A DNA stretch of 64,000 nucleotides from Variovorax gracilis (GTDB lineage Bacteria > Pseudomonadota > Gammaproteobacteria > Burkholderiales > Burkholderiaceae_C). The notes beneath the pieces were generated by a model. That model saw nothing but the letters and a program-made list of their open reading frames with translations. It was not told the origin of the DNA and searched no databases. The position numbers and the translations under genes were made by a program. Shown here in pieces: positions 27,179 to 36,002 of the stretch; position 1 is the stretch's first letter, and each line of letters opens with the position of its first letter. The stretch is from the NCBI RefSeq assembly GCF_030317115.1, contig NZ_JASZYF010000025.1, positions 1 to 64,000 of the forward strand, given 5' to 3'.

Positions 27179-29001
27179 CGCGGCGCCATCTCACCCTGCT
27201 GTGCGTCGTGGCGCTTGCGCTCTGCTGGCCGTGGCTGCCAGAGTTCACCGTCACGATGTTCAGCTACATCGGCCTCTATTCGATGGTCGCCGCGGGGCTG
27301 GTCATGCTGACCGGCATCGGCGGCATGACCTCCTTCGGGCAGGCCGCTTTCGTTGCCATCGGCGCCTATGCCACGGCTTGGGTCTGCACGTCGCCCGCTG
27401 CCGCGGCGGCGCTGGGCGGCGTGATCGCTCCGGGCCTGTTGCCGTGGGTCGGACTGGTGCTGGGTCTCGCGCTCACCTTCCTCGTCGCATGGGGGCTGGG
27501 CGCCATCACCCTGAAGCTCTCCGGCCACTACCTCCCGCTGTGCACGATCGCGTGGGGGCTGAGCCTCTACTTCCTGTTCGGCAACCTGGAGTTCCTCGGC
27601 GGCCAGACCGGCATCACCGGCCTGCCGGCGCTCACCATCGCGGGCATCTCGCTCGCGTCGCCGCGCGCGCTGGGACCGCTGATCTGGGCCGCGTTGCTGC
27701 TGGCGCTGTGGGCGCTGCACAACCTGCTCGATTCGCGCGAAGGGCGCGCCATCCGGGCGCTCAAGTCGGGCCGGGTGATGGCCGAGTCGATGGGCGTCGA
27801 CACCGCGCGCTACCGCGTGAAGGTGTTCGTGCTCGCGGCGCTGCTGGCGGCGCTGTCGGGCTGGTTGTACGCGCACATGCAGCGCTTCGTGAACCCGACG
27901 CCCTTCAACCTGAACATCGGCATCGAGTACCTCTTCATGGCCGTGGTCGGCGGTGCGGGGCATCTGTGGGGCGCCGTGCTGGGTGCAACGCTCATCACGC
28001 TGGTCAAGGAGCAGTTGCAGGACATCCTGCCGAAGCTGCTCGGCGCGAGCGGCAACTTCGAGGTGATCGTGTTCGGCCTGCTGATGCTCTTCGTGCTGCA
28101 GCGCTTCGCCGAAGGGCTGTGGCCGACCCTCGCGCGCGTGACCGCGCGCTTCCTGAGGCCGGAGCCCGTGCGCGAGGCCAAGGCCATTGCGCCCCTTGCC
28201 AGCCGCAAGCTGCCCGCATCCGGCGAGATGCTGCTGGAGGCCGACAAGGTCACCAAGCGCTTCGGCGGACTCGTCGCCAACAACGCGGTCGCGATGACGC
28301 TCAAGGCCGGCGAGGTGCATGCGCTCATCGGCCCCAACGGGGCCGGCAAGAGCACCTTCTTCAACATGATCTCCGGCGTGGACGACCCGACCGAAGGGGA
28401 AGTGCGCCTGATGGGCGAGACGATGAACGGCAAGCCCTCGCGCGACTACGCTGCGCGCGGGCTCGGCCGCACCTTCCAGCATGTGCGCCTGCTCGGCACG
28501 CGCAGCGTGCTGGAGAACGTGGCGCTCGGTGCGCACCGGCGCGGGCACCGCGGCTGGCTGTCCGCGATGCTGCGGCTGGACCGCGCCGAGGAAGCCGCCC
28601 TGCTGGCCGAGGCACGCCGGCAGATCGAGCGCTGCGGCCTGGGCGAGCATGCCGATGCGCCGGCCGCATCGCTGGCGCTGGGACAGCAGCGCGTGGTGGA
28701 GATCGCCCGCGCGCTGGCGGGCCAGCCCGCCGCGCTGCTGCTCGACGAACCCGCCGCCGGCCTGCGCCATCTGGAGAAGCAGGCGCTGGCGACGCTGCTT
28801 TCGCAATTGCGCGCCGAGGGCCTGGGCATCCTCGTCGTCGAACATGACATGGAGTTCGTCATGAACCTTGCCGACCGCATCACGGTGCTGGAGTTCGGCG
28901 CCGTCATCGCCGAAGGAACGCCCGCGCAGGTGCAATCCAACCCCCGTGTGCTGGACGCCTACCTGGGCGGCAGCGACGAACCGATTCCGATGGCCGCATG
29001 A
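27175..29001 (+). CDS. fused ABC transporter permease-ATPase (LivM-LivG fusion)
   Basis: A 608-residue fusion. Residues ~1-320 form a LivM-type permease (GIGGMTSFGQAAFVAIGAYATAW, GRVMAESMGVDTARYRVKVF). Residues ~345-605 form a LivG-type ATPase with Walker A GPNGAGKSTFFNM, the Q-loop region GLGRTFQHVRL, signature-like LALGQQRVVEIARAL and Walker B ALLLDEPAAGL. The two genes are usually separate, but fusions are known. The ATG at 27175 overlaps the permease stop. It would sit in the inner membrane as one transmembrane/ATPase chain, with LivH and LivF completing the complex. Confidence 0.9.
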   Translation: MTRRHLTLLCVVALALCWPWLPEFTVTMFSYIGLYSMVAAGLVMLTGIGGMTSFGQAAFVAIGAYATAWVCTSPAAAAALGGVIAPGLLPWVGLVLGLALTFLVAWGLGAITLKLSGHYLPLCTIAWGLSLYFLFGNLEFLGGQTGITGLPALTIAGISLASPRALGPLIWAALLLALWALHNLLDSREGRAIRALKSGRVMAESMGVDTARYRVKVFVLAALLAALSGWLYAHMQRFVNPTPFNLNIGIEYLFMAVVGGAGHLWGAVLGATLITLVKEQLQDILPKLLGASGNFEVIVFGLLMLFVLQRFAEGLWPTLARVTARFLRPEPVREAKAIAPLASRKLPASGEMLLEADKVTKRFGGLVANNAVAMTLKAGEVHALIGPNGAGKSTFFNMISGVDDPTEGEVRLMGETMNGKPSRDYAARGLGRTFQHVRLLGTRSVLENVALGAHRRGHRGWLSAMLRLDRAEEAALLAEARRQIERCGLGEHADAPAASLALGQQRVVEIARALAGQPAALLLDEPAAGLRHLEKQALATLLSQLRAEGLGILVVEHDMEFVMNLADRITVLEFGAVIAEGTPAQVQSNPRVLDAYLGGSDEPIPMAA

Positions 29002-29738
29002 AAGCTCTCTTCGAACTCCAGAACTTCAGCGTCGCGTACGGTGCTGTCGAGGCCGTGCACGGCATCGAGTTGCGCGTGGACGAAGGCGAAATCGTCACCG
29101 TCATCGGCCCCAATGGCGCCGGCAAGACGACCCTGCTGTGCGCCGCGATGGGCCTGCTGCCTTCCACCGGCAGCCTCACGCTGGCGGGCGAGCGCATCGC
29201 GCGGCCCAGCGTGGAGGCGATGGTCGCGCGCGGCGTGGCGCTCGTGCCCGAGCGGCGCGAGCTCTTCGGCGAGATGCCGGTCGAGGACAACCTGCTGCTG
29301 GGCGGTTTCTATCGCTGGCGCACCGGCAAGCGCGACCAGCGGGAGCGCATGGAGGAGGTCTTCGCAATCTTTCCGCGACTCAAGGAGCGCCGTGCGCAAC
29401 TCGCCAGCACGCTCTCGGGCGGCGAGCGCCAGATGCTCGCCATCGGCCGCGCGCTGATGGCAAGGCCGCGCCTGCTGATGCTGGACGAACCCTCGCTCGG
29501 CCTCGCGCCGCTCATCGTGCGCGAAGTGCTCCACGTGGTGTCGTCGCTGCGTGCGCACGGCGTCTCGGTGCTGCTGGTAGAGCAGAACGCCCGCGCCGCC
29601 TTGCAGGTGGCCGACCGCGGCTACGTGCTGGAGACCGGCGCGGTGGCGCTGACCGGCGAGGCCGACGCGCTGCTGCACGACCGGCGGATCATCGACACCT
29701 ACCTCGGGCTGGGCAACAAGAACGCGGTTGTGGCATGA
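28998..29738 (+). CDS. ABC transporter ATP-binding protein (LivF type)
   Basis: A 246-residue ATPase. Walker A is GPNGAGKTTLLCAAMG, signature LSGGERQMLAIGRALM, Walker B LLMLDEPSLGLAP, and the His-loop region VLLVEQNARAALQVADRGYV is typical of LivF. It overlaps the fusion gene by 4 bp (ATGA) and pairs with its ATPase half. Confidence 0.92.
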   Translation: MKALFELQNFSVAYGAVEAVHGIELRVDEGEIVTVIGPNGAGKTTLLCAAMGLLPSTGSLTLAGERIARPSVEAMVARGVALVPERRELFGEMPVEDNLLLGGFYRWRTGKRDQRERMEEVFAIFPRLKERRAQLASTLSGGERQMLAIGRALMARPRLLMLDEPSLGLAPLIVREVLHVVSSLRAHGVSVLLVEQNARAALQVADRGYVLETGAVALTGEADALLHDRRIIDTYLGLGNKNAVVA

Positions 29739-29744
29739 AGCTCG

Positions 29745-29826
29745 CCCCCAGCCTCGCCCACTTCGTGTGGCTCGGACACCCCCACCCCGGGGGCAACCCC
29801 GGCGGTCCGGCCGAGCCGGTTCCGCG
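29745..29826. repeat. palindromic intergenic repeat, copy 3 (half element) between livF-like gene and paaZ
   Basis: It has a left arm (CCCCCAGCCTCGCCCACTTC, then GTGTGG) and the inverted core GGTCCGGCCGAGCCGGTTCCGC. The arm matches copy 1 over CCCCCAG, GCCCACTTCGTGTGG and the C-run. The second arm is absent. Confidence 0.8.
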
Positions 29827-29877
29827 GGGTTCGCGGCCTCCCGCGTGAACGCAAAACTGATTCCTTCGGAGAAATTC

Positions 29878-31923
29878 ATGACCCAGATCCTTCAAAGCTT
29901 CATCGGCGGCCGCTGGCTCGGCGAACAGGGCGCGCAGACGCTGCGCAGTGCCGTCAACGGCCGTCCGGTCGCGAGCACGCATGCCGAGTCGATCGATTTC
30001 GGCGAGGCGCTCCACCATGCGCGCAGCGTCGGCCTGCCCGCGCTGCTGGCCATGGACTTCCAGCACCGGGCCCAGCGCCTGCGCGCCATCTCGAAGTACC
30101 TGGCGGAGCACAAGGAAGAGCTGTACGCCATCTCGGCCCATACCGGCGCGACGCGTGCCGACAGCTGGATCGACATCGAAGGCGGTGCGGGCACGCTCGC
30201 GGCCTATGCGGGCATCGGCGCCGGCGAGCTGCCTTCGGGCAACCTCGTGCACGAAGGCCCCGTGATGCCGCTCGGCAAGAAGGGCGGATTCGCCGGAACG
30301 CACATCCTTGTGCCTCGCCATGGCGTTGCGGTGCATATCAATGCCTTCAACTTCCCGGTGTGGGGCCTTCTGGAGAAATGGGCGCCCAGCTTCCTCGCGG
30401 GAATGCCCTGCATCGGCAAGCCGGCGACCTCCACCAGCTACCTGACCGAAGCGCTGGTGCGCCTGATGCACCGCTCGGGCTTGCTGCCGGAAGGCAGCCT
30501 GCAACTCGTGATCGGCAGCACGGGCGATCTGCTCGACCGGCTCGACGGCTCCGACGTTGTCACTTTCACCGGCTCGGCAGACACCGCTGCCAAGCTGCGC
30601 GTGCACCCGAACATCGTGAGGCATTCGATCCCCTTCAACGCCGAGGCCGATTCGCTGAATTGCGCCATCCTCGCGCCCGATGTGTCGCCCGACGACGAGG
30701 AGTTCGATCTCTTCGTCAAGGAAGTCGCACGCGAGATGACGGTCAAGTCGGGCCAGAAGTGCACCGCCATCCGCCGCGCCATCGTGCCGCGCCAGCATCT
30801 GGACGCGGTCGCCGAGAAGCTTCGCGCACGGCTCGCGAAAACGGTGGTGGGCGATCCGTCGCGCGAGGACGTGCGCATGGGCGCACTCGCATCGCACGCG
30901 CAGCAGGCCGACGTGGCCGAGCGCGTCCGCACGCTGATGGAAGGCGCGGAACTGGTCTACGGCGACCGCGACGGCTTCTCGCCGCAGGGTGAGGGCGTGG
31001 CCGAAGGCGCGTTCTTCTCGCCCACGTTGCTGCTGTCGCGCGACCCGCTGCGGCACGACGCGGTGCACGACGTGGAAGCCTTCGGCCCCGTGAGCACGCT
31101 CATGGCGTATGACGGCCTGGACGAAGCGCTGGCGCTCGCCGCGCGCGGACGCGGCAGTCTCGTCGGGACGCTGGTCACCAAGGACCCGGCGACGGCAGCG
31201 AAGGCGATTCCCGTGGCTGCGGCACACCACGGCCGGCTGCTCGTGCTCGACCGCGAGGCTGCGGTCGAATCGACGGGCCATGGCTCGCCGCTGCCTTTCC
31301 TCAAGCACGGCGGCCCCGGCCGCGCGGGCGGTGGCGAGGAGCTGGGCGGCCTGCGTGCGGTCAAGCATTACCTGCAGCGCGCGGCGGTGCAGGGCTCGCC
31401 CACGATGCTCGCGGCCATTACCGGCGAGTACATGCGCGGCGCCAAGTTGCGCGAATCGGAGCTGCACCCCTTCCGCAAGCACTTCGAGGACCTGGAGATC
31501 GGCGATTCGTTGCTGACGCATCGCCGCACCGTGGGCGAGGCCGACATCGTCGCCTTCGGTGGCATCTCCGGCGACTATTTCTACATGCACTTCGACGAGG
31601 TCGCCGCGAAGGAGAGTCCTTTCGGCAAGCGCATCGCGCACGGCTACTTCGTGCTGTCCGCGGCGGCGGGCCTCTTCGTCTCGCCGGCGCCGGGGCCGGT
31701 GCTCGCCAACTACGGGCTCGACACGCTGCGCTTCGTCAAGCCGGTGGGCATCGGCGACACGATCCGTGCTCGGCTCACCTGCAAGCGCAAGATCGACCGC
31801 CAGAAGAAGGACGCCAACGGCGTCGGCCAGGGGGTGGTGGCCTGGGACGTGGAAGTGACGAACCAGGACGGCGAACTCGTCGCGAGCTACGACATCCTGA
31901 CGCTGGTCGCCAAGCGCGGCTGA
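29878..31923 (+). CDS. paaZ: PaaZ, bifunctional oxepin-CoA hydrolase / 3-oxo-5,6-dehydrosuberyl-CoA semialdehyde dehydrogenase
   Basis: A 681-residue bifunctional ring-opening enzyme. Residues ~1-520 are an aldehyde dehydrogenase with HINAFNFPVWG, FTGSADTAAKLR and the catalytic Cys in SGQKCTAIRRAIV. Residues ~540-680 are a MaoC-type hydratase (FGGISGDYFYMHFDEVAA, RIAHGYFVLSAAAGL) that hydrolyses oxepin-CoA. GGAGA lies 5 nt before the ATG at 29878. It is the last gene of the paa operon and is followed by a hairpin. paaF, paaH and paaJ, which act after PaaZ, are not in the window. Confidence 0.96.
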   Translation: MTQILQSFIGGRWLGEQGAQTLRSAVNGRPVASTHAESIDFGEALHHARSVGLPALLAMDFQHRAQRLRAISKYLAEHKEELYAISAHTGATRADSWIDIEGGAGTLAAYAGIGAGELPSGNLVHEGPVMPLGKKGGFAGTHILVPRHGVAVHINAFNFPVWGLLEKWAPSFLAGMPCIGKPATSTSYLTEALVRLMHRSGLLPEGSLQLVIGSTGDLLDRLDGSDVVTFTGSADTAAKLRVHPNIVRHSIPFNAEADSLNCAILAPDVSPDDEEFDLFVKEVAREMTVKSGQKCTAIRRAIVPRQHLDAVAEKLRARLAKTVVGDPSREDVRMGALASHAQQADVAERVRTLMEGAELVYGDRDGFSPQGEGVAEGAFFSPTLLLSRDPLRHDAVHDVEAFGPVSTLMAYDGLDEALALAARGRGSLVGTLVTKDPATAAKAIPVAAAHHGRLLVLDREAAVESTGHGSPLPFLKHGGPGRAGGGEELGGLRAVKHYLQRAAVQGSPTMLAAITGEYMRGAKLRESELHPFRKHFEDLEIGDSLLTHRRTVGEADIVAFGGISGDYFYMHFDEVAAKESPFGKRIAHGYFVLSAAAGLFVSPAPGPVLANYGLDTLRFVKPVGIGDTIRARLTCKRKIDRQKKDANGVGQGVVAWDVEVTNQDGELVASYDILTLVAKRG

Positions 31924-31934
31924 GGCATCCGCCT

Positions 31935-31958
31935 GGTGCGCCATGCGGTTGGCGCACC
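31935..31958 (+). terminator. hairpin after paaZ
   Basis: A perfect 8-bp stem GGTGCGCC / GGCGCACC with an 8-nt loop lies 12 bp after the paaZ stop, followed by further inverted GC-rich sequence. No T-run follows, so it may be a Rho-dependent or pause-type end of the operon rather than a strict intrinsic terminator. Confidence 0.45.
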
Positions 31959-32097
31959 GGCGTTCGCGCGCCGGGGCTGGCATAAGGCCTAGCCCGTTCG
32001 GCATAGCGGCGCCTTGCAATGCGCAAGCGGCTGCGCTCAAATCCGCGTGCTCCCCGGCTCAAGATTCAACAACAAGGCGGAGCGAGGATGAAGTCCC

Positions 32098-33069
32098 ATG
32101 AAGCGGCGAGTTTTCTTGCAGATGTCTTCAGGGGCCCTGGCCGCTTCGGTGGCGAGCGCAACGCGCGCTGAGGACTCCGGGCCAGCCGTGACACTCATGG
32201 TCGGCTTTCCGCCTGGCGGTCCCACCGACGGGATGGCGCGCGTGCTCGCCGATCCCTTGCGGGAGTGGCTTCGTAGCCCCGTCGTCGTCGAGAACCGCAC
32301 CGGCGCGAGCGGCCGGATCGCCGTGTCGGCTGCTGCGCGCGCGCCCGTTGCGGGGCGCACGCTGCTGCTGTCGCCCGGCGCGACGCTCACGATCCAGCCG
32401 CACCTCTATCCCGACCTGCCGGGCGACCCGGTGAAGCTGCTCGTGCCGATTGCGCTCCTCGGCGTCACCGATCTGTCCGTCGTGGTGGCGGCGGACCATC
32501 CCGCCGAAGACATCCAGGGCCTGATGCGATGGTTCCGTCAGAACCCGGCCTTGGCGACCTGCGGTACGGCCGGCGTGGGCACCGTGGCGCATCTCGCCAT
32601 GGTCGAGCTGGGCTCCAGGACGGGCACCGACGTGCGGCCGGTCCACTATCGCGGCGCGCTGGAGGAGATGGCCGCACTCGTCGAAGGCAGTCTCAAGGCG
32701 GCGGCCGTCATTCCGTGGATGGCGCTGCCGTTCAAGCAGGCCGGCAAGGTCCGCGTGCTGGCGACGACGGGCACTTCGCGCTCTCCGCTGCTGGCGGACG
32801 TCCCGACGATGCGGGAGTGCGGCATCGATCTCGTCGCGCGCGAATGGGCCGGTCTGTTTGCGCCCGCGGGCACGCCGCCGGAGGCGATCGCGCGATTCGG
32901 CGATGCCGCCCGTTCCGCGCTGGTGACGCCGTCCGTGCGGGCGTCGTTCGCAAAGTACGGCCTGGAGACGGGCACGGCCGTGCTCGGGGAATTCGCCGCA
33001 CTCGTGACGGCGGACTACGACCGCTGGGGACAGACCGTCCGGCGCGGCGGCATCAAGGCGGAGTCCTGA
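32098..33069 (+). CDS. Bug-family (TctC-like) periplasmic solute-binding protein
   Basis: A 323-residue exported protein. The signal MKRRVFLQMSSGALAASVASA is followed by the Bug/TctC start VTLMVGFPPGGPTDGMARVLA and VVVENRTGASGRIAV. In this family those two loops bind the carboxylate ligand through main-chain amides and water. Bug proteins are very abundant in betaproteobacteria and usually lack adjacent transporter genes, as here. It lies 6 bp before a GAF-GAF kinase gene, so a sensing role linked to that two-component pair is possible, but the kinase is soluble. Confidence 0.9.
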   Translation: MKRRVFLQMSSGALAASVASATRAEDSGPAVTLMVGFPPGGPTDGMARVLADPLREWLRSPVVVENRTGASGRIAVSAAARAPVAGRTLLLSPGATLTIQPHLYPDLPGDPVKLLVPIALLGVTDLSVVVAADHPAEDIQGLMRWFRQNPALATCGTAGVGTVAHLAMVELGSRTGTDVRPVHYRGALEEMAALVEGSLKAAAVIPWMALPFKQAGKVRVLATTGTSRSPLLADVPTMRECGIDLVAREWAGLFAPAGTPPEAIARFGDAARSALVTPSVRASFAKYGLETGTAVLGEFAALVTADYDRWGQTVRRGGIKAES

Positions 33070-33075
33070 ACGAGC

Positions 33076-34902
33076 ATGGGTGCGTCGTTGCCACTGGACA
33101 CGCCGAACGACCTCCCGAGGTTCGAGCGCCTGTTGATCCAATTGTCGGCGCGCTTCATCAGCCTGCAGCCGGCGGAAGTCGATGCCGCCATCGATGCCGC
33201 GGTGAAGTCGATCGTCGATACCCTCGACATCGATCGCTGCACGCTGCTGCGCCTGTATCCCGACAAGGCCTCCTTCACCCGCGTGAACACCTGGACGCGC
33301 GGCAGCTATCCGCCTGCGATCCTGTGGGAGCGGGTCACGGCCTATCCGTGGTCCACGTCGATGCTCAACCGCGGACAGGCCGTCGTGTTCAGGGCGACGG
33401 ACGAACTCCCGCCCGAGGCGGCCGAGGACAAGGCGACCTTCGACCGCAGCGAGGCCAAGTCGATGGTCGCGATGCCGCTGGTGGTGGCGGGCGAGGTTTT
33501 CGGTGCACTCAACTTCCTCTCCATGGGCGCGCACCGCACGTGGCCTGACGAGTTGCTGGCCCGGCTGCGGCTGGTGGCGGAAATCTTCGGCAATGCCATC
33601 GCGCGCAAGCACGCGCAGCAGGAACTGGAGCAGATGCTCGCCTTCGAGCAGATGCTGGCGGACATCACCGCGTCGCTGGTCTCGCTGCCCTCGGGCGAAG
33701 TGGATCGCGCCATCGACGCCGGCCTGCAGCGCACGGCCCGCTTCCTGGGCATGGAGCGCGCGACGCTGTGGCGCTTCGACGCGGACCGGAAGGGCATGTC
33801 GCCCACGCACTTCTGGATCACGGAGGGGCCGTCGATGCCGACGACGGCCAGCAGGCACACGCTCCCGTGGGTCGTGCAACAGCTTGGCCGGGGAGAGGCG
33901 GTGCAGGTGCATCGCCTCGACGACTTGCCGCCGGAGGCGGACACGGACCTGGCGACGCTGCGGGCGCTGAATGCGGTGTCGATGCTGGCCGTGCCGATGC
34001 GCATCGCGGGCGTGGTGGTCGGCGCGTTCTCGCTGGCGACGCTGCATGCGGGCCGCGAATGGTCGGGTGCATTCGTCCCGCGTGTGCGGCTGCTCGGCGA
34101 AGTGTTCGCGACGGCGCTCAGCCGCAAGGAGGCGGAGCGGCGCGTGTCCGAGGCGCAGGCCGAAGCGGCGCAGCACCGGGAACGCCTCGCGCATCTGGTG
34201 CGCCTGCACACGGTGGGCGAGATGTCCGCGGGCATCGCGCACGAGGTCAACCAGCCGCTGGTCGCGATCGAGAACTACGCCCTCGCGGCGCGCCGGCATG
34301 CGTCGGCCATCGGCCATCCGGAGCTGGCCAGGGTGTCCGGGCTGCTCGACAAGATCGTCGCGCAGTCGAGCCGTGCCGGAGAGGTGATGAGGAAGATGCG
34401 ATCGATGGTGCGGCGGCACGAGTTCGAGATGACGCGCCTGGGCGTCGGCCAGACGGTGAAGGAATCGCTGCGCTTCGCCGAGATGGAAGGCCACCTGCAT
34501 GACGTCGCGATCCGTCTGCAGCTCGCCGATGGCCTGCCCGACGTGATCGGGGACGACATCCAGATCCAGCAGGTCATGGTCAACCTCATCCGCAATGCGA
34601 GCGACGCCATGGCGAATCTTCCCGACACGGCCGAGAAACGGCTGATCATCGACGTGGGGACCGCCGACGACCTGCGCCACATCCAAGTGCGCGTCGCCGA
34701 CAGCGGACCCGGTTTTGCGAAGGGCGACATCGACCGCATCTTCGAGCCCTTCGTATCCACCAAGGCGGCGGGGCTCGGCGTGGGCCTGTCGATCTGCCGC
34801 ACCATCGTGGAGGCGCACGGCGGCCACCTGAGCGCCCGCAGCGGCGACGAGGGCGGCGCCGTCTTCGAGTTCACCCTTCCCTGCATCGACGAGGCCGGCT
34901 GA
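33076..34902 (+). CDS. GAF-GAF sensor histidine kinase (FixL-type catalytic core)
   Basis: A 608-residue cytoplasmic kinase. Two GAF domains (about residues 15-175 and 190-350) each begin with a similar helix and a WR/LLRLYPD-type strand, and both carry an ...LPPEA(A/D) segment, suggesting internal duplication. A coiled coil follows at ~350-385, and His389 lies in AGIAHEVNQPLVAIENY, the HxxNQP box of FixL-type kinases. The ATPase has NLIRNASDAM and GLGVGLSICRTIVEAHGG. It has no membrane segment. Its stop overlaps the start of the FixJ-like regulator by one base, so the two are a coupled pair. Confidence 0.9.
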   Translation: MGASLPLDTPNDLPRFERLLIQLSARFISLQPAEVDAAIDAAVKSIVDTLDIDRCTLLRLYPDKASFTRVNTWTRGSYPPAILWERVTAYPWSTSMLNRGQAVVFRATDELPPEAAEDKATFDRSEAKSMVAMPLVVAGEVFGALNFLSMGAHRTWPDELLARLRLVAEIFGNAIARKHAQQELEQMLAFEQMLADITASLVSLPSGEVDRAIDAGLQRTARFLGMERATLWRFDADRKGMSPTHFWITEGPSMPTTASRHTLPWVVQQLGRGEAVQVHRLDDLPPEADTDLATLRALNAVSMLAVPMRIAGVVVGAFSLATLHAGREWSGAFVPRVRLLGEVFATALSRKEAERRVSEAQAEAAQHRERLAHLVRLHTVGEMSAGIAHEVNQPLVAIENYALAARRHASAIGHPELARVSGLLDKIVAQSSRAGEVMRKMRSMVRRHEFEMTRLGVGQTVKESLRFAEMEGHLHDVAIRLQLADGLPDVIGDDIQIQQVMVNLIRNASDAMANLPDTAEKRLIIDVGTADDLRHIQVRVADSGPGFAKGDIDRIFEPFVSTKAAGLGVGLSICRTIVEAHGGHLSARSGDEGGAVFEFTLPCIDEAG

Positions 34903-35510
34903 TGAATGTTCCCGTGACTGTTTTTATCCTGGACGACGACGAGGCGGTTCGCGATTCGATCAAGGAACTGGTCGAATCGGTCGGCCTTGCCGGCGAAGCC
35001 TTCGGCTCCGCGAACGAGTTCCTTGCCGCCTACGACCCGGGCCGGGCGGGCTGCCTCGTGCTCGACGTGCGCATGGCCCGCACCAGCGGCCTCGCGCTGC
35101 AGGCGAAGCTCAACGAGATGAAGGCGCCGATCCAGATCGTCTTCATCACCGCGCATGCGGATATCCCCACCGTCGTCGAGGCCATGCGCAACGGCGCAGT
35201 CGGATTCGTCACCAAGCCCTACCGCGAGCAGGAGCTGCTGGACAACATCAACGAGGCCCTGTCGCGGGACGCCGCCGTCCGCAGCGTCGCCACCCGCGAC
35301 GACAGCTACCTGCGCATGCTCGACGCGTTGACGGAACGCGAGCGCGAGGTGATGCAACTGGCGGTCCAGGGGCTGCCGAGCAAGGTCATCGCGCAGCGGC
35401 TGGGCATCAGCCACCGCACGGTCGAGCTGCATCGCAGCCGGTTGCTGGAGAAGCTCGGCGTGGGGTCGATGGTCGAGCTGATCCGCCTCGCCGCCGAGCG
35501 CCGCGCCTGA
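34902..35510 (+). CDS. FixJ/NarL-type response regulator
   Basis: A 202-residue regulator. The receiver has acidic residues at LDDDEAV, Asp55 in CLVLDVRM, Thr in FITAHAD and Lys in FVTKPYREQE. The C-terminal LuxR-type helix-turn-helix is LTEREREVMQLAVQGLPSK to IAQRLGISHRTVELHRSRLLEKL. Its partner kinase is immediately upstream. It is the best candidate to bind the TACGTG/CACGTA palindromes near 12223, 35527 and 36003, since LuxR-type regulators bind as dimers to such inverted repeats; this link is inferred. Confidence 0.92.
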   Translation: MNVPVTVFILDDDEAVRDSIKELVESVGLAGEAFGSANEFLAAYDPGRAGCLVLDVRMARTSGLALQAKLNEMKAPIQIVFITAHADIPTVVEAMRNGAVGFVTKPYREQELLDNINEALSRDAAVRSVATRDDSYLRMLDALTEREREVMQLAVQGLPSKVIAQRLGISHRTVELHRSRLLEKLGVGSMVELIRLAAERRA

Positions 35511-35526
35511 CGCGTCGGGCGCTACC

Positions 35527-35551
35527 TACGTGGAAACGGTATTCGCACGTA
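35527..35551. promoter_or_regulatory. relaxed palindrome related to the DUF1254 operators
   Basis: TACGTG (35527-35532) and CACGTA (35546-35551) occur in the same half-site order as in the tight palindromes, but with a 13-nt spacer. The site lies in the 79-bp gap between the FixJ-like gene and the pseudo-receiver gene. It could be a two-half-site operator or a coincidence. Confidence 0.35.
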
Positions 35552-35589
35552 TACCGCGCAAGTGAGGGCCTGTCGCAAGCTGTGCCCTG

Positions 35590-35970
35590 TTGACCTACCC
35601 TAACCCCAGCGTCTATCTGATCGAGCCCGATCCTGACGAAAAGGCGCGGCTGGCCGCCGTGCTCGCCGGGTTCACGCATGCGGTCGTCGCCCTCGATGGC
35701 GCGCGCGCCTTTTTCGCCGTGCGCCCGGTCGAGGAATACGCCTGCGTGCTCGCCGCCCTCGAACTGCCGGACATGGACATCCTCGATTTCGTCGCCTCGG
35801 CCGGCCGCATCCTGCCGGTGATCGTGCTCGGGCGCACCGATGAGCTGTGCGTCGCGGTCGACATCATGCGCGCCGGCGCGGTGGACTTCCTGGAGCGGCC
35901 CAGTGATGCCCGACGGTTGCGTGCGGCGGTGCGTGGCGCGACCAAGGGGCTGCAGCCCGGCGAGCCCTGA
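35590..35970 (+). CDS. stand-alone pseudo-receiver protein
   Basis: A 126-residue protein with the full length of a receiver domain (YLIEPDPDEKARL, VIVLGRTDEL, AVDFLERPSDARRL). By alignment to the neighbouring FixJ-like receiver, the phosphoacceptor Asp is Ala (VLAALELPDMD), the Thr is Leu and the Lys of TKP is Arg. The acidic pair is partly changed too. It is therefore unlikely to be phosphorylated and may act by binding a partner, perhaps the adjacent kinase or regulator. The start is TTG at 35590; the ribosome-binding site is weak, so the N-terminus is uncertain. Confidence 0.7.
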   Translation: MTYPNPSVYLIEPDPDEKARLAAVLAGFTHAVVALDGARAFFAVRPVEEYACVLAALELPDMDILDFVASAGRILPVIVLGRTDELCVAVDIMRAGAVDFLERPSDARRLRAAVRGATKGLQPGEP

Positions 35971-36002
35971 AACCGCCGGCGACCGGGGCGTGGGCGAAGG
36001 CG

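Noticed and set aside
22879..29826. Could the three repeats be a CRISPR array or insertion sequences?
   Set aside because: They are 3 kb apart, palindromic, in different orientations and without spacers, cas genes or a transposase frame.
31980..31996. Possible sigma54 promoter (TGGCATAAGGCCTAGC) before the Bug gene
   Set aside because: The distance between the GG and GC elements is 11 bp rather than 10, so the spacing does not fit.
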